From: Sphingomonas sp.
GTDB lineage: Bacteria > Pseudomonadota > Alphaproteobacteria > Sphingomonadales > Sphingomonadaceae
Length of the DNA stretch: 64,000 nt
NCBI RefSeq assembly: GCF_017745215.1
Contig: NZ_JAGHZV010000001.1
Span: 434,001-498,000, forward strand
Reading direction: 5' to 3'
Position numbers and translations under genes: made by a program
The notes under the pieces: model-generated
Told to the model about the DNA's origin: nothing
Seen by the model: the letters and a program-made list of their open reading frames with translations, nothing else
Databases searched by the model: none
Shown: positions 34,328 through 41,781 of the stretch, piece by piece
Layout of the letters: the number at the start of each line of letters is the position of its first letter
Position numbering within the stretch: position 1 is the stretch's first letter

Positions 34328-36238
34328 CTATCGCGTGAGCGCCGCATCGCCCCAGGCCACCGGATCGGGGAAGCGAGCCGGCGCCGCGGTCCGCGCGACG
34401 AGCTCGACCAGCTTCACGCCGCGCACGTCGGCCGACAGCGACGCCGGTGCCTCGCCGAACCGCATCGGTTTCGACTGCGCCAGCAGCCTGCCGTCGCCAT
34501 AGACGAGGAAGGTCACCGGCAGCGTCCGGTCGCGCGCGGTGTCGTCGACGCCGACTTCGGCGCTGAACCGGGCATAGCCGGCGTTGCGCACCTCGAGGCG
34601 CGAGTTGGCGAGGATGCCGATGCCGGTGTCGAACCGCCGACCGCCGATCGCGATCCGCTCGCCATAGGGCGTCTGGTCGGCCTGCGCGCCGCCCCAGCCG
34701 CCGTAGCGCGGATGCTCGCCCGTGCCGTGCGTGCCGGCCCAGAAGACGGGGCGATAGACGAAGGGCTCGGTCTGCGGCACCACCACGCCGTCGACCGCCG
34801 GGTTCACGCTGCCCGGCTGTTCCGAGAGGAAGATGCCGTTCGCGAGCCGCCGAGTCCCATGCGCCGTGAAGATCAACGTCTCGCGCGGCGCGAGCTTGAA
34901 CGACTGTTCGCCGCGGAAGCGCAACTGCTTGCCGTCCCAGAGGTCGGTGAGCGTCACGTCCTCCCCGGGCAGCAGCTTCAGCTGCTCGGCGGTGAGGCTC
35001 GCCTCGATCGGCGCCGAGCTGCGGTTGAAGATCGCCACGGCCTTGTCGCCGCTGGCGAGCGTCTTGACGAGGAATTGCACATCGTCGGAATCATAGGCGA
35101 GCACCGCCTGGTTGCCCGCGGGATCCTGGTCGACCGCGATGATCGCGGCGTTGCCGAACACGTCGAGCAACGATTGCGGCGCCTGGCGCAGGTCGTAGCC
35201 GATCATCAGCGGCGCGCTGAGCATCGCCCAGAGCGCGAAATGCGATCGTGCGGCGACCAGATGGTCGGCGTCGAAATCGCCCGCGCCGATGTAGAGCATG
35301 TCGGGGTCGTTCCACGAGCCCGGATGCGCGTAGAGCGGCCGGCGCACGGCGCTGTCGAAGCTGTGGACCATCCGGCCCCAGCTCGGCGCGATGTCGTCGC
35401 TGGTGCGCGACAGGTTGCCGATGTCCTTCGCCCAGGCGCGTACGTTCGCCGCGCCCCAGAGGCAGAGCGAATAGACGAAATCGCCGTCGGGATTGTGCTT
35501 CTCGAGCGCCTGGCGGACCTGCTCGTAGAGGCGGCGCACCGTGGCCAGATCGGTGCGGCCGAGCGACTCGCTGTCGATGAACGGCCCGAGCGCGCGCATC
35601 TTCCCCGCGCTCACCCAGGGGCTTTGCGGTGTGAGCCCGCGGATGCCGCAGGCATCGACCTTGATCAGGTCGAACCCCCAGTCGGCGAAATAGAGGCCGA
35701 TGTCCTGGTCGATATGGCCGTAGAGGCCGACCTCGCGCTCCTCGAGCGTGCCCTCGGGCTGGTTCAGCCCGTCGGTGCTGTACATCTGCGCGCAGCTGTT
35801 GCGGCCGATATCCGAATAAATGCCCGCTTTCAGCCCCATCGCGTGCAGCCGGTCGGTGAGCGGGCGGAAGCTGGTGCTGCCGTCGGGCATCGCCGCGGAG
35901 GGGAAGGTGGCGGTGCGGATCACGATCCGGCCGGTGGCGAGGTCGCGCTTGAGCCACCAGCCGTCGTCGAGGTCGACGTAGCGATAGCCTTTCGCGGCGA
36001 GTCCGCTGTCGACGATCACGCGCGCCGAGCCCATCAGCTTGGCTTCGTCGATGTTGCTGCCGAACGCATTCCAGCTGTTCCAGCCCATCGGCGGCCGCTC
36101 TGCCGCGCCGCGGGTGTAGGCGCTCCACCGGCCAGTGGGGGCGAGCGGATCGGCCTGGGCCGCGGCCGGCGCGGCGCTGCCGAGCAGCAGGGCGGCGATG
36201 AAGGCGCTCGCGGCGAGCTTGCGCTTAAGGCTTGGCAT
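34328..36238 (-). CDS. GH27 alpha-galactosidase with C-terminal NPCBM-type domain
   Basis: 636 residues with signal peptide (MPSLKRKLAASAFIAALLLGSAAPAAA). Catalytic barrel: PPMGWNSWNAFG, YVDLDDGWW, GLKAGIYSDIG and nucleophile Asp195 in LIKVDACG. The acid/base lies in the S-R-T-S-D-D-I segment before PSW. WNDPDML and a C2 beta domain follow, then a roughly 140-residue NPCBM-like sugar-binding module (TGIGILANSRLEVRNAGYARFSAEVGVDD). It removes alpha-1,6-galactose from galactomannan or xyloglucan-like chains. Its start lies 14 nt inside the CE1 esterase gene, so the two are coupled. Confidence 0.92.
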   Translation of the reverse strand: MPSLKRKLAASAFIAALLLGSAAPAAAQADPLAPTGRWSAYTRGAAERPPMGWNSWNAFGSNIDEAKLMGSARVIVDSGLAAKGYRYVDLDDGWWLKRDLATGRIVIRTATFPSAAMPDGSTSFRPLTDRLHAMGLKAGIYSDIGRNSCAQMYSTDGLNQPEGTLEEREVGLYGHIDQDIGLYFADWGFDLIKVDACGIRGLTPQSPWVSAGKMRALGPFIDSESLGRTDLATVRRLYEQVRQALEKHNPDGDFVYSLCLWGAANVRAWAKDIGNLSRTSDDIAPSWGRMVHSFDSAVRRPLYAHPGSWNDPDMLYIGAGDFDADHLVAARSHFALWAMLSAPLMIGYDLRQAPQSLLDVFGNAAIIAVDQDPAGNQAVLAYDSDDVQFLVKTLASGDKAVAIFNRSSAPIEASLTAEQLKLLPGEDVTLTDLWDGKQLRFRGEQSFKLAPRETLIFTAHGTRRLANGIFLSEQPGSVNPAVDGVVVPQTEPFVYRPVFWAGTHGTGEHPRYGGWGGAQADQTPYGERIAIGGRRFDTGIGILANSRLEVRNAGYARFSAEVGVDDTARDRTLPVTFLVYGDGRLLAQSKPMRFGEAPASLSADVRGVKLVELVARTAAPARFPDPVAWGDAALTR

Positions 36239-37295
36239 CGAACCTCAGGGTCCGGCTGAAGAAGGGCAGGACGTGCTCCTGGACGCGGACGGCGACTTCG
36301 CTGGTGTGCGTTCCCGAATAGAGTTCGAAGGCGTTGGCGATGCCATAGCGGTCGAGCACCTCGTGGAGCTTCTGCGCGTCGAACCGGAGGCCGTCCTGGT
36401 CGCCGACGTCGATCGAGATCGCGGCGTAGCGCTTCAGATTGCCGATATATTGGTCGACGAAGGCGAGCGGCGCGTTCGCGGCCCATTTGGCGGCGACGTC
36501 GGGCTGCACCTTGCCGTCCTTCACCGGCAGGTCGAGGTAGAGCGGGGGATTGCCCGGGTTGGGCGACCAGGCCGCGGCGCTCGCCAGCATCGCGCGCTCG
36601 CCCCAGCCGAGCTGCTGCGCCTCGGCGATCGACTTCACCGCGGCGAGCTTCGCCGCCAGCTCGGCTGGCATCTGCGAGGGATCGCGCGGCGACAGACAGC
36701 AGGGGCTCATCAGGTAGAGCGCGCCGAAGACGTCGGGGTGCTTCATCCCGATGCGGCTCGCGCCATAGCCGCCCATCGAATGGCCGACGAGCCCGCGGCT
36801 CCGCCGATCGGCGATGGTGCGGTAATGCGCGTCGACATAGGCGACGAGGTCGCGCGACACGAAGGTCTCGAAGTCGCCGGTCGTTGCCGAGCTCGAATAC
36901 ATCGAGCCGTTGTGCACCGTCTTGCTGTCGGGCAGCACGACGATCATCTCGCGCGTGCCTCTGGCGAAGGCGCCTTCGATCGTCTGGGGGACGTGGATCT
37001 CCTGGATCCATTGCGCGGCGCCGATCGAATAGCCGTGGAGCGCGTAGACGACGGGATAGCGCCGGCGCGGGTTCGAGGCATAGCTGGGCGGCAGCACCAC
37101 GATCACGTCGCGATCGGCGCTCTCGCCCTCCAGGTTGCCTTCGATCGCGGGCGAATGGACCTTGATGTGCTGCACCGTCGCCGGCTTCGCACCCGCGACG
37201 ACGTCGGGCACGTGCGTGGCGACCTGGGCCTGTGCGCCGCCCGCCATCGTGAGCGACAGCAAGGCGATGGCCACCGCGTGAAGTCTTTCGCGCAT
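36225..37295 (-). CDS. Secreted CE1-type (esterase D-like) carbohydrate esterase
   Basis: 356 residues, signal peptide MRERLHAVAIALLSLTMAGGAQA. Esterase-D fold: RDVIVVLPPSYASNPRRRYPVVYALHGY, nucleophile elbow GHSMGGYGA, a late Asp (around DVGDQDGLRF) and His in YSGTHTSEVA. CE1 enzymes remove feruloyl or acetyl groups from xylan. It is first in an operon with GH27. A LacI-type operator (37385-37396) lies 90 bp upstream, shared with the divergent GH51 gene. Confidence 0.87.
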   Translation of the reverse strand: MRERLHAVAIALLSLTMAGGAQAQVATHVPDVVAGAKPATVQHIKVHSPAIEGNLEGESADRDVIVVLPPSYASNPRRRYPVVYALHGYSIGAAQWIQEIHVPQTIEGAFARGTREMIVVLPDSKTVHNGSMYSSSATTGDFETFVSRDLVAYVDAHYRTIADRRSRGLVGHSMGGYGASRIGMKHPDVFGALYLMSPCCLSPRDPSQMPAELAAKLAAVKSIAEAQQLGWGERAMLASAAAWSPNPGNPPLYLDLPVKDGKVQPDVAAKWAANAPLAFVDQYIGNLKRYAAISIDVGDQDGLRFDAQKLHEVLDRYGIANAFELYSGTHTSEVAVRVQEHVLPFFSRTLRFDAKP

Positions 37296-37384
37296 CCCGC
37301 TCCCCTGGTCGTGCTCCGCCCCTGGCGTGGAGCTTCGTATTTGTCTGGTTATTCGCCGGTCGATTCGTTCGGTGAGGGGCTCAG

Positions 37385-37397
37385 GTTAGCGCTATCA
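37385..37397. promoter_or_regulatory. XylR-like LacI-family operator (CE1-GH27 / GH51 divergent promoter)
   Basis: GTTAGCGCTATCA, a near-palindrome centred on CG. The same 13 bases occur in reverse orientation at 41577-41589, in the SapC / TonB receptor promoter region. The core TAGCGCTA matches the operator recalled for Caulobacter crescentus XylR (TGGTAGCGCTAACA). Confidence 0.75.
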
Positions 37398-37413
37398 TTA
37401 TGAAGAGCAATCG

Positions 37414-37444
37414 AAATAAAGTTTATATATTATATATACTTAAT
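37414..37444 (+). promoter_or_regulatory. AT-rich promoter tract upstream of the second GH51 gene
   Basis: About 31 bases almost free of G/C (for example TTTATATATTATATAT), exceptional in this GC-rich window. It sits between the XylR-like operator and ATG 37532 and probably contains the -10 region of one or both divergent promoters; exact boxes cannot be fixed by eye. Confidence 0.5.
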
Positions 37445-37531
37445 CCGATCTAATTCGGTCCATGACGCCAGTGGCACGAACGCGTGCCGTTCGCTAGATT
37501 AGCGCGGAGTAATAAGTCGGGAGAGGATCGG

Positions 37532-39610
37532 ATGAAGCGGCTCACGGCCACCAGGATCATGCTCGCGGTCACGCTCGCGAGCCAGGCGCTCGGCGTCGCG
37601 CAGGCGCAGGCGCAGCGCGTGACGGCGACGATCGACGCCGGCCGCCGCTCGGCGCCGGTCACGCGATACCAATATGGCATGTTCATCGAGCCGATCGGCG
37701 GTCTCGTCGCGCGGACACTCTGGGCGGAGATGCTCGACGACCGGAAATTCTATTATCCGGTCGTCGCCGAGGGCCGGGATGCGCCGCCGCCGGCCAATGC
37801 CGAGGGACGGCCGGGCGTCGCCTATCGCAAATGGCGCCCGATCGGCGGAGACGACGTCGTGACGATGGACCCCCGCGATCCCTTCGTCGGCGCGCAGAGC
37901 CCGCGCGTGAGGGTATCGGGTGAGGCACCGCGCGGCCTCTCGCAATCGGGGATCGGCGTCGCGGCGGGCAAGCGCCACGACGGCTATCTCTGGCTCAGCG
38001 GCGACGCGGGCGCCAGGGTTCGGGTGAGCCTCGTCTGGGGCGAGGGCGCGGCGGATCGCCAGACGGTCGCGCTGCCGGCGCCCGGCGCGGGCTGGGCGCG
38101 CGCGTCCTTCAGCTTCACCCCCGCCGCGGCCAGCGCCAATGCGCGGATCGAAGTGACCGGCACCGGCACCGGCAGCTTCCGCATTGCCGCCATCTCGCTG
38201 ATGCCCGCCGACAATATCCGCGGCTGGCGCGCCGACACCATGGCGATCGCGCGCTCGCTCAATTCGGGCTTCTGGCGCCTGCCCGGCGGCAATTTCCTGT
38301 CGAACTGGGATTGGCACGGCGCCATCGGCGCGCGCGACCGGCGCGCGCCGATGTTCGACCACGCCTGGAGCGCGATGCAGCCCAACGACCTGGGCATGGA
38401 CGAATGGATGGATCTCACCCGCATCCTCGGCGTCGAGCCCTATGTTACCGTTAACGCCGGGCTCGGCGACGCCAATTCGGCCGCGGAGGAAGTCGAATAT
38501 CTCAACGGCCCGGCGACGAGCGAGTGGGGCGCCAGGCGCGCCGCGGGCGGCCATCCCGAGCCGTATGGCGTCAAATATTGGAACATCGGCAACGAGCCCT
38601 ATGGCTGGTGGCAGATCGGCAAGACCAGCCTCGACTATTACATGATCAAGCACCGCGAGTTCGCCGAGCGGATGCGCGCGGCGGACCCGGGCATCGTCCT
38701 CATCGCTTCGGGCGCGATGCCCGACCAGCTCCATCCGCGCGAGGCCAAGGAAAATGCCTCGCTCGAGAGCATCGCCCCCAAGTTCGGCACCGAGCAGGAC
38801 TGGACGGGCGGCTTCTTCGAAAAGGCGATGGGGAGCTTCGAGGGCATCAGCGAACATTGGTACGACCGGCCCGAGCAGCGCCCCGACGCGCCCAGGGATG
38901 CCGAGCTGCTCGAATATGCCCGAGCGCCGTCGAACCAGGTGCGGATGAAGGCGGAGGAGTGGAAGCTTTACGAGCAGCGCTTCCCGGCGATCAGGGACAA
39001 GGGCGTCTTCCTGTCGATCGACGAATATGCCTATTTCGGCGCGCCGACGCTCAAGAATGCGCTCGCCTATGCGATGGTGATGCAGGAGATGCTGCGCCAC
39101 ACCGATTTCCTGAAGATGAGCGCTTTCACCACCGGCGCTTCGACGATGGACATCACGCCCACCGCCTCGACGATCAACACCACCGGCCTAGTGTTCCGCC
39201 TCTACGGCGAGCATTTCGGCGTGGACACGGTGCCGCTGGCGGTGGACGGCAATTCGCCGCAGCCCGATCCCAAATACCCGGTCGGCTATGATCATCCCAA
39301 GGTCAACGCCGGCAGCCCGACCTGGCCGCTCGACGTGATCGCCGGCATCAGCCCGGACGGCAAGCACCTGCGGCTGGCAGTGGTTAACGCCACCTTCGCG
39401 CCGCAGCCGCTGATGCTCGACCTCAAGGGCCTGCGGACGCGCGGCGCGGGGACGGCCTGGGTGCTGAGCGGCGCGACGCTCGACGCTGCCAACAAGGTCG
39501 GCGCGGCGCCAGGCGTGACGATCGTGCAGCAGAAGGCGCCCGCGCTCGGCAAGGCGCTCATCGTCCCTGCCACTTCGGCGGCGGTCTACGAGTTTCCTCT
39601 CGCGAGGTGA
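37532..39610 (+). CDS. GH51-type alpha-L-arabinofuranosidase with N-terminal carbohydrate-binding region
   Basis: 692 residues, with a signal peptide ending AQAQAQ and a GGAG-rich ribosome site before ATG 37532. An N-terminal half-barrel (YGMFIEPIGGLVARTLWAEMLDDRKFYYPV) is interrupted by a CBM4/9-like beta insert (about 100-215). The catalytic barrel follows: FWRLPGGNFLSNWDW, acid/base Glu355 in WNIGNEPYGWW, nucleophile Glu498 in LSIDEYAYFG. This is the larger GH51 type, distinct from the 526-residue one at 31.7 kb, so the two enzymes probably attack different arabinose linkages. Likely XylR-regulated. Confidence 0.9.
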   Translation: MKRLTATRIMLAVTLASQALGVAQAQAQRVTATIDAGRRSAPVTRYQYGMFIEPIGGLVARTLWAEMLDDRKFYYPVVAEGRDAPPPANAEGRPGVAYRKWRPIGGDDVVTMDPRDPFVGAQSPRVRVSGEAPRGLSQSGIGVAAGKRHDGYLWLSGDAGARVRVSLVWGEGAADRQTVALPAPGAGWARASFSFTPAAASANARIEVTGTGTGSFRIAAISLMPADNIRGWRADTMAIARSLNSGFWRLPGGNFLSNWDWHGAIGARDRRAPMFDHAWSAMQPNDLGMDEWMDLTRILGVEPYVTVNAGLGDANSAAEEVEYLNGPATSEWGARRAAGGHPEPYGVKYWNIGNEPYGWWQIGKTSLDYYMIKHREFAERMRAADPGIVLIASGAMPDQLHPREAKENASLESIAPKFGTEQDWTGGFFEKAMGSFEGISEHWYDRPEQRPDAPRDAELLEYARAPSNQVRMKAEEWKLYEQRFPAIRDKGVFLSIDEYAYFGAPTLKNALAYAMVMQEMLRHTDFLKMSAFTTGASTMDITPTASTINTTGLVFRLYGEHFGVDTVPLAVDGNSPQPDPKYPVGYDHPKVNAGSPTWPLDVIAGISPDGKHLRLAVVNATFAPQPLMLDLKGLRTRGAGTAWVLSGATLDAANKVGAAPGVTIVQQKAPALGKALIVPATSAAVYEFPLAR

Positions 39611-39620
39611 GGTGGAAAAA

Positions 39621-39702
39621 CGTCATCCCGGCGAAAGCCGGGACCCAGGGTTGCAGAGGACGTCGCTCGTGGCCCTGGGTCCCGGCTTTCGCCGGGATGA
39701 CG
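39621..39702. repeat. REP-type palindrome: perfect 30-bp inverted repeat
   Basis: Arms 39621-39650 and 39673-39702 are exact reverse complements, each containing CATCCCGGCGAAAGCCGGGA, with a 22-base spacer. It lies just after the GH51 stop. This sequence type is a dispersed REP element in sphingomonads and related groups. Here it would also end or stabilise the GH51 transcript. Confidence 0.88.
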
Positions 39703-39752
39703 GAGTAGGTTCAAAAGGGATGGTCAGGCTGCGGAATGGATACCGCCCGGCC

Positions 39753-40751
39753 TCATCCGCCGCGCAGCCGTTGCATCACGATCGCCCGGATCCGGCCGTA
39801 GTTGCTGCGGAGCGGCCCAAGGATCCCGTGCTTCTCGGACGGCAGATGGGCCAGCGGATGTCCGTCGGGCCGGAAGACATAATGGTCGAAGAAGGCGCGC
39901 CAGGCGAGTCGCTCGCGCTCGGGCCGCTCGGCGATGGCGATCATCGCCAGCATCATCGTGGTGAGCGGCGCGTCCGGCCCCGCGCTGAAGCCGTCCCACC
40001 AGTAATTGACGAGCATGTTGACCGGCTCGAGCGCCTCGACCCGGTGCCACCATAGCTTCGGGAGGTAGAGCGCGTCGCCGGGGCCGAGCTCCGCGACCAG
40101 CGCGCGGTCGCGCACGGCCTCGAAGCGCGGATAGCGCGGATCGCCCGGCGGCGAGCCGACCGCCAGCCCCACCGGCTGGCCGGCCATCGTATGGTCGATC
40201 GGGCCTACATAGAGGTCGCCGACCGCGTCGGGCGGAAACAGCGTGAAGCGCCGCCGCCCCGCGACCACGCAGGCCAGATTGTCGAGCGCGTCGTAATGGC
40301 AGGAGACGTGCGACGCATTGCCGATCCACAGGCCCGCTTCGATCCGGGGATCGAGCATCTCGAGCCGGTTCTCCGCGCTGAACCCCGGCAGCATCCGATC
40401 GGCGGAGACCGAGCCCATATAGACCGAGGGCGCGTCGGCCGCCGCGGCGCCCGCTGCGATCCGGGCGAGCGCATCGGCGAAGGTCATCGTCTCGCGAGTG
40501 AAATTGAAGCCGTCGAGCGCCTCGTCGTAATAATAGCGCCCGGCGATCCCCGGTTCGCCCACAAAGGCCTCGGCGCGCTGCCCGCCATCGAAACGACGCA
40601 GATAGTCGAACAGCGCTTCGGTCGACCGCACCGCTGCGGCGGTCGCCGGCCAGTCGCGGCAGGCGCCGCGGATGACGACGGGCTCCGCCTGCTCCGCAAT
40701 CGACGGCAGATCGACCTCCGGCCCCGATTCGCGAGGAGCGGCATTAGTCAT
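39753..40751 (-). CDS. JmjC-type cupin-like protein
   Basis: 332 residues, no signal peptide. Fe(II)/2-oxoglutarate oxygenase features of the cupin_8 family: first ligand pair H-x-D in SCHYDALDN, the distal His in LPKLWWHRVEAL, and a WIGNASHVSCHYD core followed by GRRRFTLFPP and GPIDHTM. Relatives hydroxylate proteins or small molecules. Genes of this type travel with SapC, tryptophan halogenase and TonB receptors in Caulobacter, Xanthomonas and sphingomonads; their joint role is unproved. It starts one base after the SapC stop. Confidence 0.87.
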   Translation of the reverse strand: MTNAAPRESGPEVDLPSIAEQAEPVVIRGACRDWPATAAAVRSTEALFDYLRRFDGGQRAEAFVGEPGIAGRYYYDEALDGFNFTRETMTFADALARIAAGAAAADAPSVYMGSVSADRMLPGFSAENRLEMLDPRIEAGLWIGNASHVSCHYDALDNLACVVAGRRRFTLFPPDAVGDLYVGPIDHTMAGQPVGLAVGSPPGDPRYPRFEAVRDRALVAELGPGDALYLPKLWWHRVEALEPVNMLVNYWWDGFSAGPDAPLTTMMLAMIAIAERPERERLAWRAFFDHYVFRPDGHPLAHLPSEKHGILGPLRSNYGRIRAIVMQRLRGG

Positions 40752-40752
40752 G

Positions 40753-41433
40753 CTATTCGGCCAATCGCCGATTCCGCTTCGAGGCGAGCACGGCGACCTG
40801 GTTCAGCGAAAAGCTCATGCAAAGCGCCGCCTGCAAGTGGCCGTTGCGGAAGAGAGCGGTGATAGCGCTATCATCGAGCTCCGCGAGCGCATCCCGGCTG
40901 ACGGTATAGAGTCCGTCGAGGGTCAGGCTGCTGCCGTCGTCGAAGCTGAGCGTGATGTCGACCGGCTCGACCAGCTTCAATGCGAGCAGCTCGCGGACGA
41001 AGGCGCGCGTCGCCTCGAAACCCGCGTGCAGTTCGCCCAGAACGCGCTGGATTCGCCGCAGCGTATCGCTCGGTTCCCCCGCTTCGAACAGCGCCGCGGT
41101 CCCCCCGTTGAAGCGTAAATGATTAATATCTATGGAGATATTATCATCGGACAGGTGGAAGCCCTGGCGCTGGAGCTCGAGCGGCCGGAACACGGCGTCG
41201 CCCCGCTCGGCCCCCTCGACGAGCAGCTCGCCCGGCTCGAATCCGAACAGCGCAGCGGCATAGAATTGCCCGGTCGAAGCGTCCTTGGCGAAGAAGATCG
41301 GGCAGCAGCTTGCCGCCGCGGGAAACTCGCCGACCACGATCGGCACGAAGTGCGGATAGGATCCCTCGAGGCCGGTCCGCATGCGCAGATCCGCATGATC
41401 GACGCGGTTCAGCGTTTCCAATTGTGTGACCAC
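40753..41433 (-). CDS. SapC-family protein
   Basis: 226 residues from GTG 41433, placed 3 bases after GGAGAGGTGAT; the frame continues upstream but without similarity. SapC signature: ETLNRVDHADLRMRTG, PHFVPIVVGEFPAAASCCPIFFAKDASTGQFYAAALFGFEPGELL, and a C-terminal AALCMSFSLNQVAVLASKRN. Named for an S-layer-associated Campylobacter protein, but in TonB-rich bacteria its function is unknown. It forms an operon with the JmjC-cupin gene (1-bp gap) and is divergent from the big TonB receptor across a XylR-like operator. Confidence 0.85.
   Translation of the reverse strand: MVTQLETLNRVDHADLRMRTGLEGSYPHFVPIVVGEFPAAASCCPIFFAKDASTGQFYAAALFGFEPGELLVEGAERGDAVFRPLELQRQGFHLSDDNISIDINHLRFNGGTAALFEAGEPSDTLRRIQRVLGELHAGFEATRAFVRELLALKLVEPVDITLSFDDGSSLTLDGLYTVSRDALAELDDSAITALFRNGHLQAALCMSFSLNQVAVLASKRNRRLAE
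40860..40873. promoter_or_regulatory. Perfect 14-bp palindrome TGATAGCGCTATCA inside sapC
   Basis: It shares AGCGCTATCA with the two intergenic XylR-like sites but lies within the sapC coding region. It could be an internal (auxiliary or roadblock) operator or chance. Confidence 0.4.
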
Positions 41434-41781
41434 ATCACCTCTCCCCCGCGCTTCATGCGCGTCTTGCGAGGCTGCCGCAAGCCCCGCGCAAGGGGCTATT
41501 TCCCAGGGAAAATGGTGGAGAGTGTGTACTAAGCGCAACAGATTGCGTTGTCAGAAGTAACCCGACAAATAATTATTGATAGCGCTAACTTTCTTTGATA
41601 GCCCCTGTGTGGACCGAGGCAGAGATTTCGGGTTCAGGAGGGATGTTGTGCGCCGCCCGTTGCCCCTAAGAGGCTGCGGCGCCTCCAGAATTCGTGCGCG
41701 GTCAACACTCGATGGCTGCCCGAGGATAAAGGCTCGATCCGAGCCCTCACCCCCGGACGAAAGCGAATTGGAGGGAGGGGT
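41434..41781. other. Divergent regulatory region between sapC and the TonB receptor (348 bp)
   Basis: No gene is seen. It holds the XylR-like operator at 41577-41589, an AT-rich stretch around 41565-41600, and a GGAGGGAGGGG ribosome site just before ATG 41782. The remaining 190 bases form an unusually long receptor leader in which I see no known riboswitch. Confidence 0.6.
41577..41589. promoter_or_regulatory. XylR-like LacI-family operator (sapC / TonB receptor divergent promoter)
   Basis: TGATAGCGCTAAC, the exact reverse complement of the site at 37385-37397. It sits 145 bp from the sapC start and 193 bp from the receptor start. Confidence 0.75.

Noticed and set aside
37405..37414. A fifth GCAATCG site near the GH51 promoter
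   Set aside because: Only the left half (GCAATCGA) is present and the right half is AATA, so it is not palindromic.
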